This document shows, in pieces, positions 46,682-57,488 of a DNA stretch of 64,000 nucleotides; the first letter of the stretch is position 1; each line of letters opens with the position of its first letter. The notes below the pieces were generated by a model, which was given only the letters and a program-made list of their open reading frames with translations, had not been told where the DNA came from and ran no database searches. The stretch spans positions 79,541,553 through 79,605,552 of the forward strand of contig NC_064837.1 in NCBI RefSeq assembly GCF_024166365.1, read 5' to 3'. The stretch is from Elephas maximus indicus (Eukaryota; Chordata; Mammalia; Proboscidea; Elephantidae). A program made the translations under genes and the position numbers.

Positions 46682-46900
46682 GTTGTCAGCTGCCGCTGAG
46701 TCACCCCGGCTCGTGGCGACCCCGTGCACAATGGAACGAAATGCCCAGTCTCCATCTGGAAGCTCTGCTGAAGCCTGTTCAGCATCATAGCAACATGCAA
46801 GACTCCACTGATAAGTAAGGGCTGGGCTTGAGGTTAAGTAGCCGGGAACCCAACCTGGCTCTCCCATACGGAAGGCGAGAATTCTACCGCTGTAACAACC
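46682..46900 (-). mobile_element. Internally deleted RTE derivative, reverse
   Basis: 'gttgtcagctgccgctgagt', 'gcgaccccgtgcacaatgg' and 'aacgaaatgcccagtctc' (RTE 3' end reversed) join directly to 'cagcatcatagcaacatgca' (RTE 5' region, compare 23900-23920). Then comes 'gggaacccaacctggctctc'. Same construction as 39198-39562 with a larger deletion. Confidence 0.65.
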
Positions 46901-49239
46901 CTGCACATTTTCCAAGACTCCGAGTAAGGACTGAATTTTCATTATTAATGATTGCTTTGGTTAGTCCTGATTGGTCTCAGTGGGCATTGACTGAATTGAT
47001 CCACTTCCTTGTATCTCAGTTTCTTTGTGTGTAAAATGAGGACCAAAGTGCCAGGCCCATACCTGTCCTACTCAAGGAGCATCACGTGAAGTGCTCCACG
47101 ATCTTTTCCTTTGTATGGGTGAGGACAGTGACCACCACCCACTACAGAATCCTGTTTGTTGTTGCTGTTTTCCCAGCATGTTGCCGAGGAGAGGAGGGTT
47201 TTTCCAAGTGAGATCCCCTACTTTGCACATGTTTCTGCCATATCTGTGCATACTGCTAACTGAAATAGCAATATGGGTGCTAGTAATTCCAGCAATTTCT
47301 TTTTCCTTCTCACCCTTCACACAAGCTGCTCGAATATTCAAGAAACAAGTTTGTGATTGCATGATAAAAGCTAATCAGTCTCTTCCCAGCATATGTCTTA
47401 GAGTCTTTGTGTGAACTAGCATTTTCACAATCACCAAAATAAAGGGAGGGGGGCTCTTATTCTCAATCCTGTCCTGTCAAAGATTTCTCTTTATTCACTG
47501 CTTATCCATTAGATAAGTTTTTGATGAAGGCAGTATTAAGAAATTAATAATGCATAAATACTAAGGTGCCTGAACTATGGGACCCCATGTTCTCAGGAAA
47601 CAGAATATTCACTGATCATATGGAATGTTTCAGCTTTTATTTTAGACTGAGCTTCTCTGCAGTGGCATAGCAGCATTTCTGCATTTCTGAAGAGACAGCA
47701 TAAGCAAATACATTACATAACGGCACTAAGTGAAACCAAATAGACATTTTTAAATCTCAGAAATGGTAAAATCAATAGAATCTACGAGAAGACTACAAGC
47801 ATTCAACACAGTTGCAACCTTTGCAACACAATGATCTAAATCAATTCTACTTTCTTCAAAGCTATTTACATATTTATTCAACCTGAGGCATAAAAAGGAA
47901 GCCTGAGACATACAGCTGGGCTTCTACATGTTAATACAAAGTGTAACAACCTGGAAATGATACAAGAGTTTATCAAGTGATTTCAAAAGCCAGGGTGAAG
48001 CTGAGCACACACACGCACTAAGATGCCAGTCCCTGCCTTGCTGTGGACAGCACAGCAGTGCCAGGGCGACGGATTCCCTGCAGTCATCTCTGTGGGTGCT
48101 GAGACAGCTCCGGATCTGATCTGCGCCAGTGGACGGCGCAGTGGACAAACGGATTACTTGGGTCTCTTTCAGCGTCCAGAGTTGTCTGTGTGCAGCTACG
48201 GAGTTCATGAAGACAGGTGAGGCTGGGCTTCAGATGATCACACCTGACTGTGTGTGCAGCCAAATGTCCACTGTGCTGTCACCTTGGGTCATCTGGCAAT
48301 TACTCTAAACTTAACGCTTTTGTTTTCAAAAATTACATAAAAGAATTTTGTGAGCCATAAAGAAAACCAGTGAAATGTTTCCTAGAAATTTGAAAGACTC
48401 TAAAGTGAACTCCAAGAGACCTCTGAAGCTCCCTAGCAGATGACTGTTCAAATGCAATGATGTCCACTGTTCAAAACGCACTGAAGATGCAAAGCTTGAT
48501 TTTGAGCAACTACTATTATTTACCACCCAAAGAAGAAGGTCTTTACATTTATATTTTCTAAAGGATAGCTATGGATTATCACAATACTCTTAATTACATT
48601 CTCTTACTTCACGCATCTCCCGTAAGTAGAGATAAAATAAAGGCTGAGTGCTGCCTGGCCTCCCCTGTGAGCTCAGAGCCAGACACATACCAGGTTTACC
48701 CAGACTACCAGATACCCTCTGGGACTCAGGTATGTGGAAAGGGCTTCAGCAGAGGGAATATGAGGGCGTCAGAGGAACGTGAGGGGAAAGGGACAGAATA
48801 CCGGAGAAAGGAAATGACAGAGCAAGTTGATATGCATTTATTTTTATGTCACCCATTCCTTTCAGAACTGAGAGTAGGACATATAAGTATATTTTTTATA
48901 AAGTTTACAATCAAGAAAAGCAATACTCATACCAAAGCTTACAACTGGTCTGAGTCGGATGTGAGGTCGACTGGGACAAAGAAAAGCGATAACTGTAACC
49001 CAGAGGCGTCCACGGCAGGTTCACAGGTGTGCTCCGCTGCCAGCAGTGCTTGATTTCCTTAGGATGCTCAGCGCTGGGAATCTGGCTCCTCCAGGGGGCG
49101 CAGGAACCGCGCATCTGGGCACGACCTCCGACCTGGACCTCCTAGGGCCTGACCAGCGGGGTTCCCTCAGAGTTTAAGGGTCTCGGAAGATTCTCAGGCG
49201 ACGGCAGGGGTAGAGACGGAAAAAAAAGCAAAAGAAGAA
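46901..49239. other. NPBWR1 downstream flank, no gene seen
   Basis: Mostly unique sequence. Several short frames on both strands are not supported by domains. A reversed AATAAA (TTTATT at 48837-48842) is a candidate polyadenylation signal for the minus-strand receptor gene, about 1.1 kb past its stop, but this is speculative. Confidence 0.4.
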
Positions 49240-51620
49240 AAAGGCCCCTTCACTCCACCCCACGCCTGCCCTACACGCACACGCACACACACACCGCACA
49301 CGCACACCCCGCCAGGTTGTTGTGCTGCCCCCGGCGGCCTGGGCGGCCCTCCTCCCGCCCTCCACTGGTTCCGCGTTCCTCCCAGGGAGGGTCGCAGAAC
49401 CAACGCCGCCTTCACCCTTCTCCAGCGGTTACCCAGGCCAAAGAAGGGAATGGAGCCGGGTCGGACGGCCTGCCAGCTGCAGCAAAAGCACAGGGCAGTC
49501 GCTGCTGCGCACCGGAGCCGCGAAGTGCAGAGGCCCGCGCAGAGCCCGAGCCGCGCTCAGCAGGCCCAGGGCTCCCCCTAGAGGCGTGGCTGAGGGCAGC
49601 GGGGGCGGGGGTGGGGAGGAGAGGGGGAAGAGGCAAGGATGTCCCAGCAAAACCGACCTCTGACCTCGTCCTCTCCTCAATCCCGGCAGTGCCGAGCTCC
49701 GGAGCCCACTCGGTGCCGCTCAACTTCATAAACCTGTCAGTCGGGCTTTGGCAGCCTCTGTGGTCCTCAAACTTCAGCGTGTATCTGCATTCCGTGCAGG
49801 ACTCTGCAAACTTAAATTGTCGGGCCTGCCTCAGCGTTTCGGGTGCAGTAAGTCTGGAGTGGGGCCCAAGAATCTGCATCTCTAGCAGGTTTTTAAGAAG
49901 GTGCCGAGGGTGTCACCCAGGAACACTCTCTGGTGGCCCAGGACGGAGGCCGGGGACCAGGCAGGCGGAGCATCAGGCAGTGGCGCGGCACGCCAGCAGC
50001 TGGTTGAGGCTCCTGCGGAAGTTGTCGTCGAGAAAGGCATAGAGGAAAGGGTTGAGGCAACTGTTGGCATAGCTCAGGCTGGTGATGAAGTAGGACGCAG
50101 CAACGACGAGCGGCGTCTGCGGGAGGTCGACGGTGAGCGCCACCACGGTGCTCAGGTGGTAGGGCGTCCAGCAGAGTAGGCACACAACCAGGATGGCCAC
50201 CACCAGCACGGTCACCCGCTTCTTGGCGCGGTCCAGGGCCTTGCCACGACTGTCCAGCCGCATGGCGTGCAGCCGGCACAGCAGGGAGGTGTAGAGCGCG
50301 CAGATGGCCGTCACCGGGAGGGCGAAGCCCAGCACCAGGGTGTAGAGGCGGCTCGCTCGCCACCACCAGGCCTCGGGCTGCGGGAAGACCAGCACGCACT
50401 GACGCCGTCCCTGCTCGTCGTCGAGTCTCGCGAACACGGCGAAGGGCAGCACGACGATCGTGACGAGGCCCCACACCGCCAGGCTCACGGCGCGCGCGGC
50501 GCCGTAGGAGCGGCGGGCCACGCGGCGGGATTCGGCGGTGGCCAGCACCACGAGGTAACGGTCGGCGCTCATGACGGTGAGGAAGTAGAGGCTGGAGAAG
50601 GTGTTGTACTGGTCGATGGTCACGATGAGCTTACACATGAGCTCCCCAAAGGGCCACTGGCGCAGCAGTAAGTCGGCGATGTTGACCGGCAGCACAAGCG
50701 TGAAGAGCTCGTCGGCGATGGCCAGGTTGAGGATGAACAGGTTGGTGACGGTCTTCCGACGCGGCGCCCTCAACAGCACGAACAGCACGGCAGAGTTGCC
50801 CGCCAGCCCCACGGCGCAGATCAGCGCGTACACAACCGGCACGGCCACGGCCAGGGGCGGCGGCAGCGGCGGCGGGCTTGACGCGTTGGGGCAGAGCGGC
50901 GTGGGACCCAGGCAAGACGCATTGGCCAGCCCGAGACAGGAGGACAAAGCCATCTGCATCTCGGCGGGGGCAAGGGTCCCGCGTCTGTACCTGTGCCGGG
51001 GCGCCAGCGGCCGAGATCCCAGCCCTTTTCTGGTCTGTGCCTGGAAGACGTATTCCTGGCCACCCGCTGGAGCGCCGCTTCTGGGGCTGGAAAGCGGAAT
51101 GGAAAGTCAAGGTGCGGCTTTAGGATGCGGATGGGGTCCGGAGGGCGACCGGCGGCGCCTCAAGCCTCCCCACGTGATTGCTCTCTGCTACCTGTGAGTA
51201 GCAGCTGAAATCTACTTGCTGAAACTTCATTCCAACCAGTCGACTCTATCAAAAGAAGTCCTAGTGAGAAGAATCCTTAATCTTTTAGTCAAAACACAAA
51301 CCTATCTCCCCAGCTTCAGGACACCCTAGAGAACCCGGGTCACCCCAAATAATTACGCAGCGGCAAGCTTCGGTGCCCCTAGGTTCCATGAGTCCGCGGT
51401 AACACCAATTTCAGCAGCAATCTTGCCCTTACCTGGCTGGCCGGGAAAGGATCTGCCTTCCTGGAGCTGTCAGGCGGGAGAGGAACCGCAGGGTCTGGCC
51501 TCCCGCTCCTGGTGCCGGCTCAGAGACGGCAGCTCGCTCCTCTGCAGATCCCGCCTGCGAGCCCTGAGCGCAGAATGGCGCAGCCGCAGCCGCTCTCGCT
51601 GACCAGACAGCCTGGGCTCC
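49240..51620. promoter_or_regulatory. CpG island around NPBWR1
   Basis: This is the only strongly GC-rich, CpG-dense part of the window. It covers the whole receptor coding exon plus about 0.7 kb either side. The part upstream of the gene (50960-51620, on its 5' side) is the probable promoter and 5'UTR region. I see no clean TATA box, which fits CpG promoters. A CA/CG dinucleotide-rich tract lies at 49275-49312. Confidence 0.7.
49973..50959 (-). CDS. NPBWR1: Neuropeptide B/W receptor 1 (GPR7)
   Basis: Intact 328-residue class A GPCR, the length I recall for human NPBWR1. NPBWR1 binds neuropeptides W and B at the plasma membrane and couples to Gi, with roles in feeding, stress and pain (family knowledge). 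N-glycosylation sites lie at N13 and N25. TM1 carries GN (N55), TM2 LAIAD (D83), TM3 C109 and DRY (133-135), ECL2 C188 for the disulfide, TM5 P215, TM6 CWTP (263-266) and TM7 NPFLY (303-307). The tail has C324 as a possible palmitoylation site. The motifs RQWPFGELMCKLI and FARLDDEQGRRQCVLVFP point to NPBWR rather than somatostatin or opioid receptors. The region after residue about 36 looks very close to human, while the N-terminus diverges. The start is 50959, but a second ATG two codons later (50953) is equally possible. NPBWR2 is the alternative, but it is less likely given the N-terminus and overall match. No introns or lesions. Confidence 0.95.
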   Translation of the reverse strand: MQMALSSCLGLANASCLGPTPLCPNASSPPPLPPPLAVAVPVVYALICAVGLAGNSAVLFVLLRAPRRKTVTNLFILNLAIADELFTLVLPVNIADLLLRQWPFGELMCKLIVTIDQYNTFSSLYFLTVMSADRYLVVLATAESRRVARRSYGAARAVSLAVWGLVTIVVLPFAVFARLDDEQGRRQCVLVFPQPEAWWWRASRLYTLVLGFALPVTAICALYTSLLCRLHAMRLDSRGKALDRAKKRVTVLVVAILVVCLLCWTPYHLSTVVALTVDLPQTPLVVAASYFITSLSYANSCLNPFLYAFLDDNFRRSLNQLLACRATA

Positions 51621-52203
51621 CGCCCCCAACAAGTAAAACAGTGGCGAACTAACAGGGAACAGTTTTACTCAAAAGTTTTTTTTTTTTTTTCTTTCAGTAG
51701 TGTAACCTCATTCCATGTGAAACAACAAAAAGCTCTCGTTTTACGCACTGAATTTAAGACACAAAGTTAGGATGTTACTGGTCTGTTTAAAAGGGAGAAT
51801 GATGCCACTGAGGCTCCCATTTCATTTTAAACACCATGCCGTCAAAGGGCTAATGTATTTTAAATGTGAGTTACAGGCGTACCTTGTCCTATACAGAAGG
51901 AAAAGGTGAATGCAACTTTAAAATGCGCATCACTGGTTTTCGAATAGTCTTGCCTTCACTGGATTACAAGATTGTTCCTATCAAATAGTGGTCTAAAATT
52001 GGAGATAATTTCATGCTTTCTAAAGAGATGTGTAAGTAACGACTTGATTAATAAAAGACAAGCTGCTTCTGAAAGCCTTATAGGTTATTGTGATTTAATG
52101 TTTCATAAAATGTTGCAAGCCGTTCAGCAAACGCTCCGGATTCTCAGTCACACGCTCCTGATGCTCCTGGTCAGGAGTCACTGCCCTGCTGAAGCAGCTT
52201 GGT
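51621..52203. other. NPBWR1 upstream flank, no gene seen
   Basis: Poly-T at about 51678-51691, then AT-rich unique sequence. No coding feature. Confidence 0.45.
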
Positions 52204-52371
52204 GTCCTCAGGTGAGGCAGAGCACAGTGCAGTCCTCAGGTGAGGCAGAGCACAGTGCAGTCCTCAGGTGAGGCAGAGCACAGTGCAGTCCTCAGGTGAG
52301 GCAGAGCACAGTGCAGTCCTCAGGTGAGGCAGAGCACAGTGCAGTCCTCAGGTGAGGCAGAGCACAGTGCA
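52204..52371 (+). repeat. Six perfect 28-bp tandem repeats
   Basis: Units start at 52204, 52232, 52260, 52288, 52316 and 52344, and all six are identical. Each contains 'cctcaggtgagg' (a 5-bp inverted repeat around GG, with a CAGGTG E-box) followed by 'cagagcacagtgca'. Flanks lose the pattern at once. The period is not a multiple of 3. Confidence 0.97.
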
Positions 52372-52970
52372 CGCCTGGATCACAGTCTGCTGCCTCACAG
52401 GGCTCTCCGTGTTTCCTCTGTAAAGAGGAAATCGCCTTAGACATCTCGCCAGTTGCTTTGAGGACTGAATGAAATAAACTAAGTATTTCTTCTCTCCATT
52501 TCCTATTTTCTTTTTCCACCTTCCCTTTGGGAAAGCCAGGAAATGAAAACACCTGATTCTTTCCTGCTTCTCTCTAAAAAATTTCCCTTCCACAAGGGCA
52601 TCCAAAAGCCCCAATAAAGTACATTTGTGGTCTTTTACAGTGCATTTTAGAGGAAAGGCCTGAGATAATGAGACAGAGACTGGAAGTAACCAGTGGAGCT
52701 GACTGTAGGGGTAGAAGTGCAAGCGTTTTCCTGTACCACTCATTTCTCTTTTATTAGGAGCTACCCAAATGTGACAGCCCTGAGGTTCATGCTTTGTGTG
52801 AAGGCAATGACAGGAGAGCCTTAGACTGTCTCCACAAACTAAAAACTACATGGCAGAACACCATATAATGTTATATGAAAGAAAACAAATATATATCCAC
52901 GTACCATATTTTTATGCAAATAACGTTCTTTCTATGTTTGTTTGCCAACCGGCCCTCCCCTCTAGAAGTA
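52372..52970. other. Non-coding, no gene seen
   Basis: Minus-strand frames run through the minisatellite but have no protein-family features. Otherwise unique DNA. Confidence 0.45.
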
Positions 52971-52974
52971 TTTT

Positions 52975-54204
52975 TATAAGTGCATTATGCTAATTTTTTT
53001 ACAGCGAAATAATAATGACTGTTATTCAAATTTATGCACCAACTGCAAATGCCAAAGATGAAGAATTTGAAGATTTTTACTGACTTCTACAGTCCAAAAT
53101 TGATAAAACATACAATCAATATGCATTGATAATTACTGGTGATTGGACCGTGAAAGTTGGAAACAAAGAAGAAGGATTAGTAGTTGGAAAATATGACCTT
53201 GGTGATAGGAATGACACTGGAGATCACATGATAGAATTTTGCAAGACCAATGACGTATTCATTGCAAACACCTTTTTCAACATAAATGGCAAGTATACAC
53301 GTGGACTTCAGCAGATGGAATATACAAGAATCAAATTGACTACATCTGTGGAAAGAAACAGTGGAGAAGCTCAAGCCCATCAGTCAGAACAAGGCCAGGG
53401 GCTGACTATGGAACAGGCCATCAATTGCGCATATGCAAGTTCAAGCTGAAGCTGATGAAAATTAGAACAAGCCCACAAGAGCCAAAGAATGACCTTGAAT
53501 ATATTCCACCTGAATTTAGAAACCGTCTCAAGAATAGAGAGATGCATTAAATATTAATGACCAAAGACCAGGTGAGTTGTGGGATAACATCAAGGACATC
53601 ATACATGAAGAATGCAAAAGGTCATTAAAAAGACAGAGAAGAAAGAAAAGACCAAAATGGATGTCAGAAGAGACTCTGAAACTTGATCTTGAACATAGAG
53701 CAGCTAAAGCCAGTGGAAGAAATGATGATATAAGAGCTTAGCAGAGATTTCAAAGGGCGATTCAAGAAGACTAAGTAAAGTATTATAATGAAATGTGCAA
53801 AGACCTGGAGTTGGAAAACCAAAAAGAAAGAACCCAGTTAGCATTTCTCAAGCTGAAAGAACTGAAGAAAAATCTCCAGCCTCAAGTGGTAATATTGAAG
53901 GACTGTATGGGCAAAATATTGAATGATGCAGAAAGCATCAAAAGAAGATGGAGGGAATACACAGAGTCACAGTACCAAAAAAAAATTTGGTCAACATTCA
54001 GCCATTTCAGCAAGTAGCATTTGATGAAGATCTAATGGTATCGAAGGTTGCAGTAAGTCCAAGCTGTGCTGAAGGCATTGGTGAAAAACAAGGCTCTAGG
54101 AATTGACGGAATACCAATTGAGATGTTTCAACAAATGGATGCAATGCTGGAAGCGCTTACTGGTCTATGCCAAGAAATTTGGAAGACAGCTACATGGCCC
54201 ACTG
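52975..54204 (+). mobile_element. RTE/BovB-type LINE, endonuclease and linker, plus
   Basis: The plus strand encodes VIQIYAPTANAKDEEFEDFY near 53020-53080, then IITGDWTVKVGNKEEGLVVG, then MIEFCKTNDVFIANTFF (53126-53449). These are the apurinic endonuclease of RTE/BovB LINEs. The later broken frames at 53450-54204 cover the linker and the start of reverse transcriptase ('KALGIDGIPIEMFQ'-type text near 54080-54130). The element stops abruptly at about 54204 where a reversed RTE begins. Stops break the ORF. Confidence 0.87.
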
Positions 54205-54429
54205 ACTGGAAGAGATTCTGACTCGTAGCGATCCTACGTACAATGGAACAAAACGCTGCTGGGTCCTGCACCATCCTCACAGTCATTGCTGTGTTTGAGC
54301 CCATGGCTGCTGCCTCAGTGTCAACCCACCTTGTTGAGGGTCTTCCTCTTTTTCACTGACCAGCAACTTTACCAACCATGATGTCCTTCTCCAGGGACTG
54401 GTCCCTCCTGCTGACATGTTCAAAGTACG

Positions 54430-55419
54430 TGTTAAAAATGGTGTGGTGGAGGCGCCTGACCTCCTCTAACTTCACAAGGGGAAAGGAGACTCAAGACCAA
54501 CAGCCCCAGGCTGATTGCTGTGAGGTGGAGGTCAGACATACCTCTCTTCACCAGCCCTTTTTACCAGTTCTGACACCATCTGTCTCTCCCATAGCACTCT
54601 CTACTTCTCTGCTGAGTTTAGTAATTTGTTGCAATGACCACACAGAACTCATAGACCATATTCACAGTTATGGGGTTTATTAGTGAAGTAACAGGTTACA
54701 ATTCAGGTTCAGGAACACTGGGGATACAGTTCTTGGAGAAGGACAGCTTCTACCCAGCCATGCTCTCAGGCATGTGTCTTTCTGTCCCCTCAACCTCTGC
54801 CCTGCTCTGTCAAATGTTAGAAAAATAAGTGCCCCAAGGCACCACATTCTGCCGGTAAGATTCAGCCCAAAGGTGCTCAGCTCTAGCTCCGTGGGTCAGC
54901 ATACCTAGCTCCAACAAGTACCCAGACGCATCCTACTCTGCCGGTAAGCCTTCTGCCTAAAGGCACACAGCTTTCTCACTCCGTGGGCTGGGCTATCTTC
55001 TGCTGGTCTCCTAGTTCTATTGCTGCCATTTCTCTGCCACTGCTTCTCGCGATCTTCGGTGTTACAGCTCTCTCTTGATATCCTGGTTCTCAGGGCAGGA
55101 ATCCTAGGCCCAAGGCACGCTCCACTCCAGGCTCTTCTTTTTTAGTGATGGTGAGATTCTCTCCTCCTTCATCGGGGATGGCTCATTTTAACCCTAGTGG
55201 GATGGCAAAACTGACCAACCCTTTCATTAAGGTTGTGTTCCTTATTTGTATGGTCACACCCGTATACAGGTGCCATGAACTTTATTTACATTATTAGCAA
55301 GCTACCCAATCCCATTGGTGGGCCACAATTACCTTATTTGTATAGTCCCACTCAATCGTTTGTGTGAGTTGCAAGAACATGATGAGAAAGGCCATATGTT
55401 TTTGATCCATCACACTGCA
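54430..55419 (-). mobile_element. Solo LTR, 990 bp, near-perfect TSD
   Basis: TG at 54430, CA at 55418-55419, flanked by GTACG (54425-54429) and GTACA (55420-55424), a 5-bp duplication with one mismatch. RTE text is continuous across it. A reversed AATAAA context ('ggggtttattagtgaag') suggests the LTR itself points to the minus strand. No viral genes remain. Confidence 0.78.
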
Positions 55420-55869
55420 GTACATGAGACAAAGTCTAACCGTCCTTGCTTCCAAGGAGCATTCTGGCTGTACTTCTTCCAAAACAGATTTGTTCATTCT
55501 TCTGGCAGTCCATGATATATTCAATATTCTTCACCAACATCATAATTCCAAGGCATCAATTCTTCGCTCTTCCTTATACATTTTTCAAGTTTTGCATGCG
55601 TATGAGGCGATTGAAAATATGTCTTGGGTTAGGCACACCTTAATTCTCAAAGTGACGTCTTTGCTTTAAAGACCGTGTTGAAGAGGTCTTTTGCAGCAGG
55701 TTTGCCCAATGCAATATGTCATTTGATTTCTTGGCTGGTGCTTCCATGGGCATTGTTTGTGGATTGAAGTAAAATGAAACCTTTGACAATTTCAATCTTT
55801 TCTCTGTTTATCACGATGTTGCTTATTGGTCCAGTTGTGAGGATTTTTGTTTTTTTTATGTTGAAGTGC

Positions 55870-55992
55870 AACAATGGGCTCAACTATAGCAATGATTGTG
55901 AGGATGGCGCAAGACTGGGCAGTGTTTTGTTCTGTTGTACATAAGATTGTTATTAGTCAAAAGCAACTTGCCAGAACCTAACAACAACAGTG
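55870..55992 (+). mobile_element. Short RTE-derived insertion in RTE
   Basis: The host text 'tgttgaagtgcaa' is repeated after the insert as 'tgttgaggtgtaa', a duplicated target with two changes. Between them lies RTE 3'-end text in plus orientation ('gggctcaactatagcaatga', 'gatggcgcaagactgggcag', 'gtgttttgttctgttgtaca') ending in 'aacaacaaca'. Confidence 0.75.
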
Positions 55993-56502
55993 TTGAGGTG
56001 TAATCCATACTGAAGGCTGTAGTTTTTGAAGTTCATCAGTAAGTGCTTCAAGTCCTCTTGAAGAGTATAGAGTCAGATTTTTTTGTGTGTGTGCTTTGTT
56101 CTTTATTGTTGCATAGTATTCCATTGGGTGTAAGTACCAATATATGTTTATCCATTCCTCTGTTGATGGGCAACTAGGTTGTTTCCATTTTTTTGCTATT
56201 GTGAACAATGCCGCAATGAACATGGTATGCATATGTCTATTCTTGTGATGGCTCTTACTTTTCTAGGATATATTCCTAGGAGTGGAATTGCTGGATCATA
56301 TGATATTTCTAGTCCTAGCTTTTTAAAGAAGCCCCAAATCATTTTCCAAAGTGGTTGTACCATTTTACATTCCCACCAGTAGTGCATAAGTGTTCCAATC
56401 TCTCCACAACCTCTCTCGACATTTTTATTTTGTGTTTTTTGGATTAGTGCCAGCCTTGTTGGGGTGAGATGGTATCTCATTGTAGTTTTGATTTGCCTTT
56501 CT

Positions 56503-56583
56503 TTCCATGGAAACTCTAGGGGGCAGTTCTACTCTATCCTATAAGGTTGCTATGAGTCGGAATCGACGGTACTGGCTTTTTTA
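56503..56583 (+). mobile_element. 5'-truncated AfroSINE in L1
   Basis: 'ccatggaaactctagggggc', 'agttctactctatcctataa' and 'ggttgctatgagtcggaatc' with 'gacggtactgg' form the SINE tail in plus orientation, inserted in L1 ORF2 between 'tttgcctttctt' and 'taatggctaatgatc'. Confidence 0.85.
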
Positions 56584-57120
56584 ATGGCTAATGATCGTGA
56601 GCATTTCCTCATGTGTCTGTTAGCTGCCTGAATGTCTTCTTTGGTGAAGTGTCTGTTCATATCCTTTGACCATTTTTCAATTGGGCTTTTTGACTTTTTG
56701 TTGTTGAGGTGTTTCAGTACCTTGTCGATTTTAGAGATTAGACTTTATCAGCTATGGTTGTCTTTTTTACTCTTCTGGTAAAGTCTTTCGATGAGCATAA
56801 ATGTTTGGTTTTTAGGAGTCCCCAGTTGTCTAGTTTCCCTTCTGGCATTTGTCCATTGTTAGTTATGGTTTGGATACTATTTATGACATGTTTTAGGGTT
56901 CCTGGCATTGTCTCTGTTTTTTATTCCATGATATTTATCACCTTAGATTTTATATTTAGGTCTTTGATCCATTTTGAGTTAGTTTTGTGTATGGTGTGAG
57001 GTATGGGTCCTGATTCATTTTTTTGCAGGTGGATATCCAGGTATGCCAGCACCATTTCTTAAAAAGACTGTCTTTTCCACATTTAACAGAATTGGGCTTT
57101 GTTAAATATCAGCTACTCAT

Positions 57121-57304
57121 GTTGTTGTTGTTAGGTGCCATCTAGTTGGTTCCAATTCATGGCGACTCTATGCACAACAGAACGAAACACTGCCCGGTCC
57201 TACACCATCCTTACAATTGTTGCTATCCTTGAGCTCATTGTTGCAGCCACTGTGTCAGTCCACCCAGTTGAGGGTCTTCTTCTTTTCCGCTGACCCTGTA
57301 CTTT
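57121..57304 (-). mobile_element. RTE 3'-end SINE in L1, TSD GCTACTCAT
   Basis: Inserted between two copies of GCTACTCAT (57112-57120 and 57305-57313). The insert is a reversed RTE 3' tail ('gttgttgttgttaggtgcca', 'aacgaaacactgcccggtcc', 'ttgagggtcttcttcttttc'). The GTT repeat at the left is the reversed AAC tail. Confidence 0.88.
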
Positions 57305-57488
57305 GCTACTCATAGGTGGATGGATTTATACCTGGATTCTCAATTCTGTCCCATTGGTCTATGTATCTGTTATTGTACCAGTACCAGGCTGTTTTGACCA
57401 CTGTGGTGGTATAATAGTTTCTGAAATCAGGTAATGTGAGGCCTCCCACTTTGTTGTTGTTCTTCAGTAATGCCTTACTTATCCTGGG

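Larger units (their letters stand above)
54205..56067 (-). mobile_element. RTE LINE 3' part, reverse, split
   Basis: The reversed 3' end of the RTE family ('tctgactcgtagcgatccta', 'gcaccatcctcacagtcat', 'tgatgtccttctccaggga') runs to 54429. It resumes at 55420 ('catgagacaaagtctaacc', 'aaggagcattctggctgt', 'tccatgatatattcaatatt', 'tttgcccaatgcaatatg'). The break is a solo LTR, and a second small insertion lies at 55870-55992. With 52975-54204 the two RTE copies are in tail-to-tail orientation. Confidence 0.82.

Noticed and set aside
49317-50042. 241-codon plus-strand frame and several other long frames over the NPBWR1 region on both strands
   Set aside because: They overlap a GC-rich island and the antisense of a conserved receptor. 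They lack domains and are frame shadows of NPBWR1 or chance frames caused by high GC.
52204-52371. CRISPR-like array
   Set aside because: Units are directly adjacent with no spacers and the context is mammalian, so it is a minisatellite.
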